Shown here one piece after another: positions 8,878 through 17,893 of a DNA stretch of 35,853 nucleotides. The notes below the pieces were generated by a model. That model made no database searches and was not told the DNA's origin. It worked only from the letters and a program-made list of their open reading frames with translations. How positions within the stretch are numbered: the first letter of the stretch is position 1; the number at the start of each line of letters is the position of its first letter. The stretch is taken from assembly GCF_900114585.1 (NCBI RefSeq), contig NZ_FOTL01000025.1, forward strand, positions 1 through 35,853, in the 5' to 3' direction. Source of the stretch: Methanobrevibacter olleyae (GTDB lineage: Archaea; Methanobacteriota; Methanobacteria; Methanobacteriales; Methanobacteriaceae). The position numbers were made by a program, and so were the translations under genes.

Positions 8878-9993
8878 TTAATAATCCAGATTTTTCAATA
8901 TATCCATTGCCTTTTCAATATTTTCATATGAATTAGCATAAGACATTCTTAGATGATTTTCTCCAAGGCTGCCAAATGGCGTACCTGGAACTGCAATAAC
9001 ACCTGCTTCTCTACTAGCTTCAAGAAAATCATTAGCTCTTTCAACTTTAGGGAATACATAAAATGCCCCTTTACAATCTACAGTCTCATAGCCCATATCA
9101 TTTAAACTAGAAACAATTAAATCCCTTCTTCTTGAAAACTCATAAACCATAGCCTTTACAGATTCTTGTGGTCCAGTAAGTGCTTCAATAGCTGCCATTT
9201 GAGAAATAGAACTTGCATTTGCAGTACAATATTGATGTACTTTAAGTAAATTTTCAGTTACCTCTTCATTTGCAGCCATATAAGCAATTCTAAGACCAGT
9301 CATAGCATAAGTTTTAGAAAAGCCGTTTATTGTTATTACATTATCTGAGTATTCTGCTGGAGAGTAATTTTTTCGCCCATAAATAATTTTTTCATAAATT
9401 TCATCTGAAATAATATAAAAATCATGATCGGTTGCTAGATCTGCTATTCCCTTAATGTCTTTTTTATCCATAACTGCACCAGTTGGATTAGAAGGAGAGT
9501 TGATAATTAATGCCTTTGTGTTTTTATCAATTTTTTCTTGAACATCTTCAACTTTCATTTTAAATTCATTTTCCATTGGGGTAGAAACTTCAACAACATT
9601 AGCTTCAGCTAATCTGACACAAGCAGCATATGATAAAAATCCAGGATTTGGAACTAATACATTATCCCCTTTTTCAAATAAAGCTTGTGCACAGTCATAT
9701 AAAGCTTCACTTGCACCTGAAGTTACTATAATATTTTCAGTAGCTGTTTTAATATTATTTTCTTTAGCTAATTTGTCTACAATAGCTTCTCTAAGTTCAA
9801 TGAATCCTTTATTATGAGTATATTTAGTATATCCTTCATCAATAGCTCTTTTCATAGCAGTTCTAATGTTTTCTGGAACATTAAAATCAGGTTCTCCAAT
9901 CCCTAAATTAATTGCATCTGGATTAGTAAGTTCAAACATTTTTCTAATTTGAGACAGTTCTATAGCTTCCACTCTTTTAGCAGAATTTAACAT
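8878..9993 (-). CDS. Class I pyridoxal-phosphate aminotransferase
   Basis: A 371-residue fold type I aminotransferase. Key features are LGIGEPDF near the N-terminus, INSPSNPTG (PLP-contacting Asn), IISDEIYEKI (Asp to the pyridine nitrogen), the Schiff-base lysine in NGFSKTYAMTGLR (about K227) and the C-terminal arginine in ENHLRMSYA. The family acts on aspartate, aromatic or other amino acids with 2-oxoglutarate, and archaeal members are often annotated as aspartate aminotransferase; the exact substrate is not readable here. The frame is open to 10032, but the start MLNSAKR at 9993 is preceded by AGGTG with exactly five bases between. I therefore chose this start over the upstream hydrophobic MIIFMIF. 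Confidence 0.9.
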   Translation of the reverse strand: MLNSAKRVEAIELSQIRKMFELTNPDAINLGIGEPDFNVPENIRTAMKRAIDEGYTKYTHNKGFIELREAIVDKLAKENNIKTATENIIVTSGASEALYDCAQALFEKGDNVLVPNPGFLSYAACVRLAEANVVEVSTPMENEFKMKVEDVQEKIDKNTKALIINSPSNPTGAVMDKKDIKGIADLATDHDFYIISDEIYEKIIYGRKNYSPAEYSDNVITINGFSKTYAMTGLRIAYMAANEEVTENLLKVHQYCTANASSISQMAAIEALTGPQESVKAMVYEFSRRRDLIVSSLNDMGYETVDCKGAFYVFPKVERANDFLEASREAGVIAVPGTPFGSLGENHLRMSYANSYENIEKAMDILKNLDY

Positions 9994-10100
9994 GACAACA
10001 CCTTTAAAAATAAAAATCATAAATATAATCATTAAATAATTACAATCAATATATTATAATTAATATTTATTATTATATTATAGTTAAGACTTATTATATT

Positions 10101-10294
10101 ATAATTAATAATTTACAGTTAAGATTTATTAGTATATTATAATTAATAATTTACAGTTAAGATTTATTAGTATATTATAATTAATAATTTACAGTTAACA
10201 TCTAGTATTATATTGTATTATATTATAATTAATAATTTACAGTTAACATCTAGTATTATATTGTATTATATTATAATTAATAATTTATTAATAT
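10101..10294. repeat. Tandem repeat of 38- and 48-bp units
   Basis: The core ATAATTAATAATTTACAGTT recurs at about 10101, 10139, 10177 and 10225, with a final partial copy near 10273. The first two intervals are 38 bases and the next two are 48, the longer form carrying TCTAGTATTATATTGTATTA. It lies in the spacer upstream of the aminotransferase and downstream of the radical SAM gene. No coding role is evident. Confidence 0.88.
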
Positions 10295-10365
10295 ATTATT
10301 AATTTCAATCCACAATTATTATATTCATTAAATTAAAAATTAAAAAAAATTAATGATAAATATAA

Positions 10366-12009
10366 TTAGTTACAGGCTCCACAATTATAACAATCCCCAT
10401 CTTCACACCATGGAGTTTGCTGACTATTTTTTATTTTTTCATATTCTAATTTTAAAAACTCTTTACTTACACTTACATCTATACAATCCCATGGTAACTT
10501 GTCTTCTAAAGTATAATTTGGAGCATTTTCACCCCATTCTTTAATACTAATCTTCTTATTTAAAGATTTTTCAATTAGATTTCCAATTTCCCTATCACCA
10601 CAAGATAAAACATATTGAATAAGGCCCATTTTTGCACTATCAAACTTAATATCTAATCCTTTTAAATTCTTTTTAAGATATTTTATTTTCAACTTAATGT
10701 CTTTCATATTATAAGTTTCCCATTGAAGGGGAGTATGTGCTTTAGGGATAAGTGGATTAACACTAAAGCTAATTGAAACTTTAGCTTTTTTAGTTGAAGT
10801 TTTTGACTTTGAATTAAACTTATACTTCATAGAATCAATCTGCTTCATTAGACTTGCAAGTTGGCAAATATCCTCCTGTGTCTCATAGGGCAAACCGATT
10901 AAAAAATACAATTTAATATTAAAACCTAATTCAACAGCATCACCTATAACACGAAAAACATCCTCATCTTCAATATCCTTATTTATTCGACACCTTAATG
11001 AGTATATCGATTCAGGAGCTATTGTTAATGTTTTTAATCCGCTTGATTTAAGTGCAATTAATGTTTCTTTAGTAATGGATTCAATTCTCATAGATGGCAT
11101 TGATACTTGAAAGCCCTTTTCTTTTAAACCATTAGTTAATTCATTAATTTTAGAATAATCTGAAACAGCTGCACCTATTAATGATATTTTATTTAAGCCA
11201 GTGTTTTCTCTAGCTTCTTCTGCAATAGAAAAAAGATAATCCAAGTTTGTTTCTCTAAGGGGCCTATACAAATAGCTAGACATACAGAATCTGCATCCCC
11301 TTGTACATGCTCTAGATACATTTAATAAGATTGAGTTTGAAAATGCAGGAATAAAATCTTTATCATCAGTTTCACTAACAATCGGATAAGTTAAATGATA
11401 TATCTTATCCATATCCTCTGAAAGTGCAATTTCAGTATTGTTATTAAATTCAGATATGTATAAACCCTGTATATCTAAAAATGGAGATAAATCTCTTTTA
11501 CTTCTAAAATTAACCCCCCTATTGTTAATCTTTTTATTGTTTTTCTTATTTGATAAGTTTAATTCCAAATATAAATCTAAAAAGTCATATAAGACTGCTT
11601 CAGCCTCACCAACAACAAAGATATCTATAAAGTCAGATAATGGTAATGGATTAGAGCTTGCACAAGGCCCACCTGCAATAATTAAAGGATCTTCATTTGT
11701 TCTATCTTCCCTTCTTAAAGGAATATTCGCTTCTTTTAAAATCTCTAAAATATTAAAATAGTCTTGTTCATATTGTAGAGAAAAGGAGATTATATCAAAA
11801 TCAGATAATGGGCTATTAGTTTCAAGACTTCTTATAGATGGATATATTATTCTTTCACAGTAGCTATCCTCTCTTTCATTTATATAATTATAAATTATTT
11901 GATAACCTAAGGAACTCATTGCAGTTTTATAAACATTCGGATAGACTAATCCAAAACGTATATCTGATTTTAATGGATTTTTTATAATTATATTCTTTTC
12001 TTTAAACAT
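10366..12009 (-). CDS. Radical SAM protein with B12-binding-like N-terminal region
   Basis: A 547-residue radical SAM enzyme. The 4Fe-4S/SAM motif is CTRGCRFC (C235, C239, C242, the CxxxCxxC pattern). The N-terminal ~140 residues (RFGLVYPNVYKTAMSSLGYQ and IIAGGPCASSNPLPLSDF, then VVGEAE) look like the cobalamin-binding-type domain common in this superfamily. The core continues to about residue 480, and the C-terminus is a cysteine-rich tail (WCEDGDCYNCGACN) that could hold another cluster. It resembles uncharacterised archaeal radical SAM proteins of the YgiQ/TIGR03960-like kind, and I do not know its substrate. The start at 12009 follows AAGGA. It stands alone, upstream of the repeat-rich aminotransferase spacer. 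Confidence 0.85.
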   Translation of the reverse strand: MFKEKNIIIKNPLKSDIRFGLVYPNVYKTAMSSLGYQIIYNYINEREDSYCERIIYPSIRSLETNSPLSDFDIISFSLQYEQDYFNILEILKEANIPLRREDRTNEDPLIIAGGPCASSNPLPLSDFIDIFVVGEAEAVLYDFLDLYLELNLSNKKNNKKINNRGVNFRSKRDLSPFLDIQGLYISEFNNNTEIALSEDMDKIYHLTYPIVSETDDKDFIPAFSNSILLNVSRACTRGCRFCMSSYLYRPLRETNLDYLFSIAEEARENTGLNKISLIGAAVSDYSKINELTNGLKEKGFQVSMPSMRIESITKETLIALKSSGLKTLTIAPESIYSLRCRINKDIEDEDVFRVIGDAVELGFNIKLYFLIGLPYETQEDICQLASLMKQIDSMKYKFNSKSKTSTKKAKVSISFSVNPLIPKAHTPLQWETYNMKDIKLKIKYLKKNLKGLDIKFDSAKMGLIQYVLSCGDREIGNLIEKSLNKKISIKEWGENAPNYTLEDKLPWDCIDVSVSKEFLKLEYEKIKNSQQTPWCEDGDCYNCGACN

Positions 12010-12470
12010 GTTTTTAGTTCCTTAGTGAATAAAATTAGCACTTTTAATTCTTAAATTAATATAAATTTTGTTTATACAAATATAATAAATTTTACTATAG
12101 ATTAACTTTTTTTATATTTCTTAGAATTTATTAAATAAAATCAATTTAATTAAAGAAATAAATCTCTCCAAAACAAAATCAATTTAATTAAAGAAATAAA
12201 ATTCACCAAATAAAATCAATTTAACAACTAAAATTAAAATTTCAATCTTATTTTAATATTTATATCATAATACAAGTAATATATAAAGTTTTTTGTTAAA
12301 ATAAAATCGTGATTTTACACAAAAACACAATTAGAAAATATATTTAAATTAAAAAAGTCAAATAAGAATTTACTAATCTTTAAAATAAAAAATATAGATT
12401 CTTATGAATATTATTTTTAAAGATAGTTTTAAAATAAATGGAGGCAATCTAAGAAAAATGAGGTGTTACT
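12010..12470. repeat. Divergent spacer with ~46-bp tandem repeat
   Basis: This is the divergent promoter region between the radical SAM gene (minus) and the secreted protease gene (plus). At about 12134-12222 the words AAATAAAATCAATTTAATTA and AAAGAAATAAA recur two and a half times. AAATATATTTAAATT near 12337-12351 is a plausible TATA region for the plus-strand gene. Two Shine-Dalgarno-like words, GGAGG (about 12440) and GAGGTG (12460-12465), precede that gene. Confidence 0.55.
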
Positions 12471-14270
12471 ATTAGAAAAAAAATGATTTTTTTAGCTTTA
12501 TTACTAGTACTTATTTTTAGTATTAGCAGTGCTAGTTCTCAAAGTATAAAGATTGATGATACAAATAATATTAATGATAATAAAGTCCTTAAATCAAATT
12601 CTCTATCAAACAGTTTAATTACTGAAAAAACTAATTTAAGTGCTACAACTAAAGTAAAAACCAATACAACAAATACAAAAAAGACAAATACAACAAAGAA
12701 AACAACTACAGAAAAAACAAAAGAAAATACAACAACGGTAACTAAAAAAACATTAGCGAAAACATCTGCAAGTTTTATGAATTATGTAGAGAAGAATGGA
12801 AAATTTCCTAAAGTTAAAATTAGTAATAAAAATTATTCAAATACAGAATATCTATATTTAATCTCAAAAGCTATTGAAAATAATTCCAATTCAGAAATTG
12901 AGATAAAAAAGAATTTAATTAAACCATATAATAATTCAAATTCTAAATCTGTAAAAGGTAATTTAAATAAAACAGAATATGTAAAAATAGCTAGCAAAAC
13001 TAGGGAATTTATTGAAAAGAATAAAAGAGCTCCAAATTGGGCTTCATCTTCAAAAGGCAATATTCATTATAATCAATTGATTTTAACATTTAGCAAATGT
13101 TTAGATAATTATAATAAGACTAACAAGTTACCTAATTCTATAAAACTTGATGATTTAGATTTAAATAAAATAAAAACTAAGTTAAATAAGAAAACTAGTA
13201 AATCTACAACAGATAATAAAGTTAATAGTACAAATAAATCCACAACAAATACCAGCTCTAAAATAACCACAAATAAATCCACAACAAATACCAGCTCTAA
13301 AATAACCACAAATAAATCCACAACAAATACCAGCTCTAAAATAACTGCAAATAAACCTATAGCAACAAAAACAAACCTAACAAAAACAGAACCTAAAGAC
13401 ACAGCAACAAAAATAAATCCATCAACAGAAAATAAAAATAATCTTAATTTAGTTGAAAGAACAATGAATAGCATCAATAGCATCTTAAATAACATTTTAG
13501 AAAAATTAAATCCCTTTAAATATAAACTAGATTTAACCAGATCTGATGAAGCTAACATTAAACTAAATAATAGTAAGGTAAATATTGATGGTGATAAATC
13601 AACAATTAATGTAAAAGTATCAACAAAGGATAGAAATAACCTAACAAATGCTAACACAACAACAACAAAGAAAACCAACACAACAAATACCAAAAACACA
13701 AATACAACAACAAAAACCAACACAACTAGTTCTAAAAACACAAATACAACAAAAACGACTTCTAAAACTAAAGCTAATATTGCAAGTATAAATAAAACTT
13801 CTATTAATGAAGATTTAAAAAAATATTTATCCAGTAGTAAAAACTGTCAAGTTAACAATAAAGCAATTAAAGATTTAGCTAAGACATTAACTTCTTCTCT
13901 TAAAACAAATTATGAAAAGGCTAAAAAGTTATTCAATTGGGTACGTGACAATATTCAATACACTAAATACCGCAACACTAGAAAAGGAGCTGTGAAAACA
14001 CTTCAAACAAAAAAAGGTAATTGTGTTGACCAAAGTCATTTATTAATTGCATTATCAAGAGCTTCTGGAATTCCTGCAAGATATGTTAAAGGAACCAATT
14101 GTAAATTTAGTAACGGTTATGTTTCTGGCCATATTTGGACTCAAATGTATATAGGAAATAAATGGATTGTTGCAGATACAACAAGTTCAAGAAATAGTTT
14201 AGGAAAAATAAAAAATTGGAATACAAAAAACTATACATTGTGTGGGGAATTCAGTTCAATAAGTTTTTAA
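12471..14270 (+). CDS. Secreted Thr/Lys-rich C71-like pseudomurein peptidase candidate
   Basis: An exported protein of about 599 residues. After the signal peptide (RKKMIFLALLLVLIFSISSASS) comes a Thr/Lys/Asn-rich linker, then two pseudomurein-binding-type repeats (FMNYVEKNGKFPKV with the following NTEYLYLISKAI, and REFIEKNKRAPNW with DNYNKTNKLPNSI). A second long Thr-rich linker contains three exact 13-residue repeats. The C-terminal transglutaminase-like domain carries C514 (GNCVDQSH), H550 (SGHIW) and D565 (VADTTS), numbered from the ATG at 12483. By family knowledge this matches C71 pseudomurein endoisopeptidases, so a role in wall turnover or growth is likely. The ATG at 12483 lies 17 bases from GAGGTG; ATT at 12471 lies five bases from it and adds the positively charged IRKK, typical of a signal-peptide start. 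An upstream in-frame TGA at 12459 bounds the choice. Confidence 0.82.
   Translation: MRKKMIFLALLLVLIFSISSASSQSIKIDDTNNINDNKVLKSNSLSNSLITEKTNLSATTKVKTNTTNTKKTNTTKKTTTEKTKENTTTVTKKTLAKTSASFMNYVEKNGKFPKVKISNKNYSNTEYLYLISKAIENNSNSEIEIKKNLIKPYNNSNSKSVKGNLNKTEYVKIASKTREFIEKNKRAPNWASSSKGNIHYNQLILTFSKCLDNYNKTNKLPNSIKLDDLDLNKIKTKLNKKTSKSTTDNKVNSTNKSTTNTSSKITTNKSTTNTSSKITTNKSTTNTSSKITANKPIATKTNLTKTEPKDTATKINPSTENKNNLNLVERTMNSINSILNNILEKLNPFKYKLDLTRSDEANIKLNNSKVNIDGDKSTINVKVSTKDRNNLTNANTTTTKKTNTTNTKNTNTTTKTNTTSSKNTNTTKTTSKTKANIASINKTSINEDLKKYLSSSKNCQVNNKAIKDLAKTLTSSLKTNYEKAKKLFNWVRDNIQYTKYRNTRKGAVKTLQTKKGNCVDQSHLLIALSRASGIPARYVKGTNCKFSNGYVSGHIWTQMYIGNKWIVADTTSSRNSLGKIKNWNTKNYTLCGEFSSISF
13229..13348 (+). 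repeat. Three 39-bp in-frame repeats in secreted protease
   Basis: Three tandem 39-base units (containing AATACCAGCTCTAAAATAAC) encode the 13-residue repeat STTNTSSKITTNK in the Thr-rich linker. The first two are nearly identical and the third drifts (ATAACTGCAAAT). Such a linker is likely to span the cell wall. Copy number may vary between strains. Confidence 0.9.
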
Positions 14271-14505
14271 GTAAATTCCATTAAAATGCAGCATTTTATT
14301 AAGTTTTAATTGATTATTTAGTTCTATTTTAATAATAATTAATTAAAACTTTTTTTAAAATATGATGATTAAAAAACTTTTTTAAATGATTTAACTAATT
14401 TAACCAATAAAAAAAATTAAACAAATCACAGAAAATTTTTAAAGTATATGAAAAATAGTTAGAATAATTAAAATATTAAAAATATAAAAATAGTTAGAAT
14501 GAAAG

Positions 14506-14589
14506 CGCCGGGACGGGGATTTGAACCCCGGAGATCTATTGATCATCGGATTAGCAGTCCGACGCCGTACCAGGCTGGGCCATCCCGAC
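14506..14589 (-). tRNA. tRNA-Ser (anticodon GCU)
   Basis: The 84-base minus-strand gene folds as a class II tRNA. The acceptor GTCGGGA pairs with TCCCGGC (one G-T), the discriminator is G, as expected for serine, and the anticodon stem is TCGGA/TCCGA with loop CTGCTAA. The T arm is CCGGG-TTCAAAT-CCCCG-like, and the variable arm is long. Anticodon GCT reads AGC/AGU serine codons. CCA is not encoded. It is strongly GC-rich against its surroundings. Confidence 0.96.
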
Positions 14590-14606
14590 ATAAAAATGAA
14601 TAAAAG

Positions 14607-14620
14607 TTTTTATATAAATC
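14607..14620 (-). promoter_or_regulatory. TATA box of tRNA-Ser
   Basis: On the minus strand the sequence GATTTATATAAAAACTTT is centred about 25 bases upstream of the tRNA 5' end. This is the correct distance for an archaeal TBP site. Confidence 0.7.
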
Positions 14621-14821
14621 AGAAGTATATAATACAACTATTATTATTTTATATTTACTTATTATATAAACTTTTTCTTTTTAAAAGTCAACACATTTAA
14701 AAACTGATAAAAATATGAAATCTGTTCATTAGATAAATTTCAATATTGAAAACATTAAAAAAAGTTCATTAAAGTGGCATATAAAGGAGTGGACAAATTT
14801 CATCAATTAAGGTTATCTGAA

Positions 14822-15079
14822 AAACTAACTCCACCCCGCTGTTCTACAAGCATCAGCTGTAAGCGGTAGAGCTGCTCCTTTCCAGGCCTAACACGTTCCC
14901 ACAACAAAGTTAATTAAATATTACCCTCCAGTAATATCCTTAACACCATTGATCCTGCAGGACGGGGCTTCTATATCAGCTTCGCAGGCCCTAATTAAAT
15001 CCAAATGCCGCCTCCTAAATTTCGACTGCACCAAAGGAGATTTGTGCTTACAGAGGACTCCTAACCCTCCAGTCTAGCC
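14822..15079 (-). ncRNA. Signal recognition particle 7S RNA
   Basis: A GC-rich island of about 258 bases on the minus strand carries the SRP helix-8 core GTTAGGCCTGGAAAGGAGCA. This corresponds to the conserved GTCAGG(C)CCGGAAGGGAGCAGC loop bound by SRP54. The two ends can pair (GGCTA at the 5' end with TAGTT at the 3' end), as in archaeal helix 1, and a GGAGGGTTAGGAGTCC-type Alu region lies near the 5' end. The RNA forms the SRP with SRP54 and SRP19 for co-translational targeting. Exact ends are inferred from pairing and from the TATA position, to within a few bases. Confidence 0.93.
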
Positions 15080-15098
15080 AATATATTATTTCTTTTTA

Positions 15099-15113
15099 AT
15101 CTTATATAAACTT
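15099..15113 (-). promoter_or_regulatory. BRE/TATA promoter of SRP RNA
   Basis: On the minus strand AAAGTTTATATAAGATTA lies about 25 bases before the inferred 5' end of the SRP RNA (15079). It combines a purine-rich BRE with a TTTATATA box, a classical strong archaeal promoter. Confidence 0.75.
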
Positions 15114-15182
15114 TATCAATAAATGCTTTTTTAATATATATTCCATTATTTAAGTTAAATTTGGATAAAAAACTCATTAGAT

Positions 15183-15316
15183 AAAATAAGAACAATTAAG
15201 AAAATAAAAATAAAAAAACAGTTTAAAATAAGAACAACAAAGAAAATAAAAATAAAAAACAGTTTAAAATAAGAACAACAAAGAAAAGAAAAGAAAAAAA
15301 TAGTTTAAAATAAGAA
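15183..15316. repeat. Three to four tandem copies of a ~41-bp unit
   Basis: The unit starts AAAATAAGAACAACAAAGAA and ends with A-rich sequence plus AACAGTTT. Copies start near 15184, 15225 and 15266, with a partial copy at 15306. It lies downstream of the CBS gene, on the far side from the SRP promoter. Confidence 0.8.
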
Positions 15317-15370
15317 AATCATAATATAAAAAATAAAAATAATTAAAAACAATGGAAAATAAAATAAAAA

Positions 15371-15769
15371 TTATTCTTTAAGTATTTTAATAATATCCCC
15401 ATCAGATATAATACCTACAAGTTCACCATCATCAACAACAGGTAATTGGTTAATAATACTATCTCCAGGAGCTTTATCAAACATTATAGAAATTGCATCT
15501 TTTATAGTATTTTCAGAAGATACAGATGCAACATCTTTAACCATAACAGATTTAACTTTAGTACCGTATTGATACTTATCTAAAATCAAATTATGTCCTA
15601 AATCAGTAGCAGTAACTATACCTACCATTTTTCCATCATCAACAACAGGCATTGCACTTATTTTATATTTCATTAATTTTTCAAAGGCAAAAACAGTTTC
15701 TTCATCACAGTTTACTGTTAAAACATCTTTTGTCATTAAATCTTTAACTTTAGTCTTTTCTAACATCAT
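15371..15769 (-). CDS. Two-CBS-domain protein
   Basis: A 132-residue protein made of a tandem CBS pair (Bateman module): first KVKDLMTKDVLTVNCDEETV to GIVTATDLG, second KVKSVMVKDVASVSSENTI to GIISDGDII. Such modules bind adenine nucleotides or SAM and act as energy-sensing switches. It has no attached effector domain. Its start overlaps the end of the 2-phosphoglycerate kinase gene by 20 bases and GGAGGT precedes it, so the two are translationally linked. A regulatory link to that kinase is inferred from context only. The second of two adjacent ATG codons has the better spacing (seven bases from GGAGGT). Confidence 0.9.
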   Translation of the reverse strand: MMLEKTKVKDLMTKDVLTVNCDEETVFAFEKLMKYKISAMPVVDDGKMVGIVTATDLGHNLILDKYQYGTKVKSVMVKDVASVSSENTIKDAISIMFDKAPGDSIINQLPVVDDGELVGIISDGDIIKILKE

Positions 15770-16661
15770 TCAAACCTCCATAATATTTAGCTATTGCTTT
15801 AATTATAAACTCTCTAGTTTCAACCATATCTACATTTTCAATAATAGGTACCCCTTCTTTTTTTGCTTGATCTTCCATATATTTTAAGGTTTTTCTAATA
15901 GAATCAAAATTATCTAAATATTTTTTAAGTGGCCTGCTAGCCCAACCATCATTACAACGAGAATAAAATCTACTTTTATGCATTTCCTCATCTTTAAGAG
16001 TTAATGTAAACATTAATACATTATCTTTATCCATTAAATCTTTACGAATAAAGCCTGGAACTAGGTGCACTCCTTCAATAATAATACTTATTCCTTCAGT
16101 TAATGCTCTTTCAATAACAGCCTCTATTCCAACACTTACTGTTCCAACATGGTCTTTAAAGCCTGCTAAAACATAGTCAAATTCTGGTGGAGGAGCTACT
16201 CTAAAGCCTTTTTGAGAAGAAAATGAAGATTCATGAATTACTGGGCTTAGCTCTTTAGATACAATTTTACGCATAACTTCTCTAATCATATCAGTACTTA
16301 TCATGCTTTTTATACCTAATCTTCTAGATACCTCATAAGATATAGAGGAAGTACCTACTCCAGATGCACCACCAATTAAAATAATTAAGGGATCATCACT
16401 ATTTCGTATTTTTCTCCAATTTAAATAATTTTCAGCAATTAAAGGATTTTCTTCCTCTAATAATTCAATAATTCTATTAACTAAGTCATTAGTAGATATT
16501 GTTGTAATACTCTTTTCAACTAAATCGGATTCAATTTTATTAGAAATTTCATGGGCTTTATTAGGTTTTAATTCTGCACGAATAAGTGATCTTGATAGAA
16601 TACCTTTTGAAAAGGGTTCTGTATAAACTTTACCTTTAACTTCTCTACGGACTAGAACCAT
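15750..16661 (-). CDS. pgk2: 2-phosphoglycerate kinase with N-terminal ATP-cone
   Basis: A 303-residue protein. Residues 1-90 form an ATP-cone domain (RREVKGKVYTEPFSKGILSRSL). A P-loop kinase domain follows, with Walker A GGASGVGTSS (97-106), STDMIREVMR and IIIEGVHLVPGF. This is the layout of the archaeal 2-phosphoglycerate kinase, which makes 2,3-bisphosphoglycerate from 2-phosphoglycerate and ATP. That is the first step to cyclic 2,3-diphosphoglycerate, a phosphate store and solute of Methanobacteriales. The cyclisation enzyme is not in the window. It is followed by an overlapping CBS gene on the same strand. Confidence 0.87.
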   Translation of the reverse strand: MVLVRREVKGKVYTEPFSKGILSRSLIRAELKPNKAHEISNKIESDLVEKSITTISTNDLVNRIIELLEEENPLIAENYLNWRKIRNSDDPLIILIGGASGVGTSSISYEVSRRLGIKSMISTDMIREVMRKIVSKELSPVIHESSFSSQKGFRVAPPPEFDYVLAGFKDHVGTVSVGIEAVIERALTEGISIIIEGVHLVPGFIRKDLMDKDNVLMFTLTLKDEEMHKSRFYSRCNDGWASRPLKKYLDNFDSIRKTLKYMEDQAKKEGVPIIENVDMVETREFIIKAIAKYYGGLNDVRKD

Positions 16662-17111
16662 AAAATCACAACCTTAACTCAAAATGTACTTAATTCATTA
16701 TCTATTACTACTTTAATTTAGCTATTAATTTGCTAATAAATGAAAAGATAAGCTATTAAATTTAATTAATAAAGCTAATGATAATTAAAAGCAAAAAATA
16801 GTTAAAATTTTAGAAAATATAGATATGTTTTCATTATTAATTATATTTGATATTTAAATATTATAAAGTTTTATATTTGATTTTTGTATAAAAAATCCAT
16901 TAAAAAAAATAGGGTAAAAATAGAAAAAAATAAAAAATAACTAGTTTCAAGTACCACTCAAAAGAAAAGAAAAATTAAAAAAATAAAAAATAACTAGCTT
17001 CAAGCACCACTCAAAAGAAAAGAAAAATAAAAAATAACTAGTTTCAAGCACCGCTCAAAAGAAAAGAAAAAATTTAGCAGAGGCTTTAACCTAAAATTAA
17101 AAAGCTGAGGT
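16662..17111. repeat. Spacer with three ~50-bp tandem repeats
   Basis: Between the kinase gene and the phosphoesterase gene (both minus), 16930-17070 holds three copies of a unit with AAAAATAACTAGTTTCAAGC, ACCACTCAAAAGAAAAGAAAA. The copies differ at GTACCACT, GCACCACT and GCACCGCT. The kinase promoter must lie at 16662-16870. No ORF is seen. Confidence 0.75.
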
Positions 17112-17825
17112 CTATAAATCAACAATCTCTACATTGAATTTAGCATCTTCATCTACTTCAATTAAGATTGCATGATTATCTTCAAGCATACCTGGATTTG
17201 CTATAGTGGTTTTGCCTACCTTATCAATGGAACATGCTTCGTGTACATGGCCACAAATATTTATATCTGGCTGGAATTCATGAATAGGTTTTTTAACACC
17301 TTGGCTACCTACATGAGTTCCATTTTCAATTGTATCTGCTTTAGTATCATATGGAGGTGCATGAGTAAGTAAAATGGTTACTCTAGGAACTGCATCATTT
17401 CCAATATAGTCATACTCAGCTAAAAGCTCATATACATGAAGATAAATCTTATCATCATCAATTTCCCCAGGAGTATTAAATGGAGTAGGATTAGATCCAC
17501 CATAACCCATAATAACTACATTTTCATAGGATATTAATTGATCATGTAAACAGAATGCAGGTCTTTCATCAGGACCACTTTCTTTAATAACATTACAGAT
17601 TCCTGCAGGGTCACAGTTACCTGGAATCGCAAATACATCCACATCACATTCTTCAACAAGCTCATCAATAAATGGTTTTACAAAACTCAATGGTTCAAAT
17701 TCAGTAATACTAAAATCTGTAATATCTCCAGCAATTAAGACTAAAGAAATATCTTCATTTTTTAAGTAATTGATTAAATTTTCACTTTTTTTACCGTGTA
17801 TATCACTAATTGCTAAAATCTTCAT
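17112..17825 (-). CDS. Metallophosphoesterase (calcineurin-like)
   Basis: A 237-residue single-domain metallophosphoesterase. All the family's metal-binding motifs are present in order: SDIHG (residues 7-11), AGDITD, PGNCD, LLTHAPP and CGHVHE. These form the two-metal centre that hydrolyses phosphoester bonds. It resembles short archaeal MPEs of the YfcE/DR1281-related kind that act on nucleotides, phosphodiesters or small metabolites; the true substrate is unknown. AAGGTTG precedes the ATG. The next gene downstream (DUF2096-like) starts more than 60 bases away on the same strand and upstream in transcription, so these could form one loose operon with the gene at 18418. Confidence 0.9.
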   Translation of the reverse strand: MKILAISDIHGKKSENLINYLKNEDISLVLIAGDITDFSITEFEPLSFVKPFIDELVEECDVDVFAIPGNCDPAGICNVIKESGPDERPAFCLHDQLISYENVVIMGYGGSNPTPFNTPGEIDDDKIYLHVYELLAEYDYIGNDAVPRVTILLTHAPPYDTKADTIENGTHVGSQGVKKPIHEFQPDINICGHVHEACSIDKVGKTTIANPGMLEDNHAILIEVDEDAKFNVEIVDL

Positions 17826-17893
17826 TATAAAACAACCTTAAAGCTTTAAATTTAAAAAATAATAAAAGTAATTAGAAAATAAAAAATATCTGT

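Noticed and set aside
13109-13741. 210-codon minus-strand frame rich in Val/Phe/Leu
   Set aside because: It is the antisense shadow of the Thr/Asn-rich linker of the secreted protease; no ribosome binding site and no family features.
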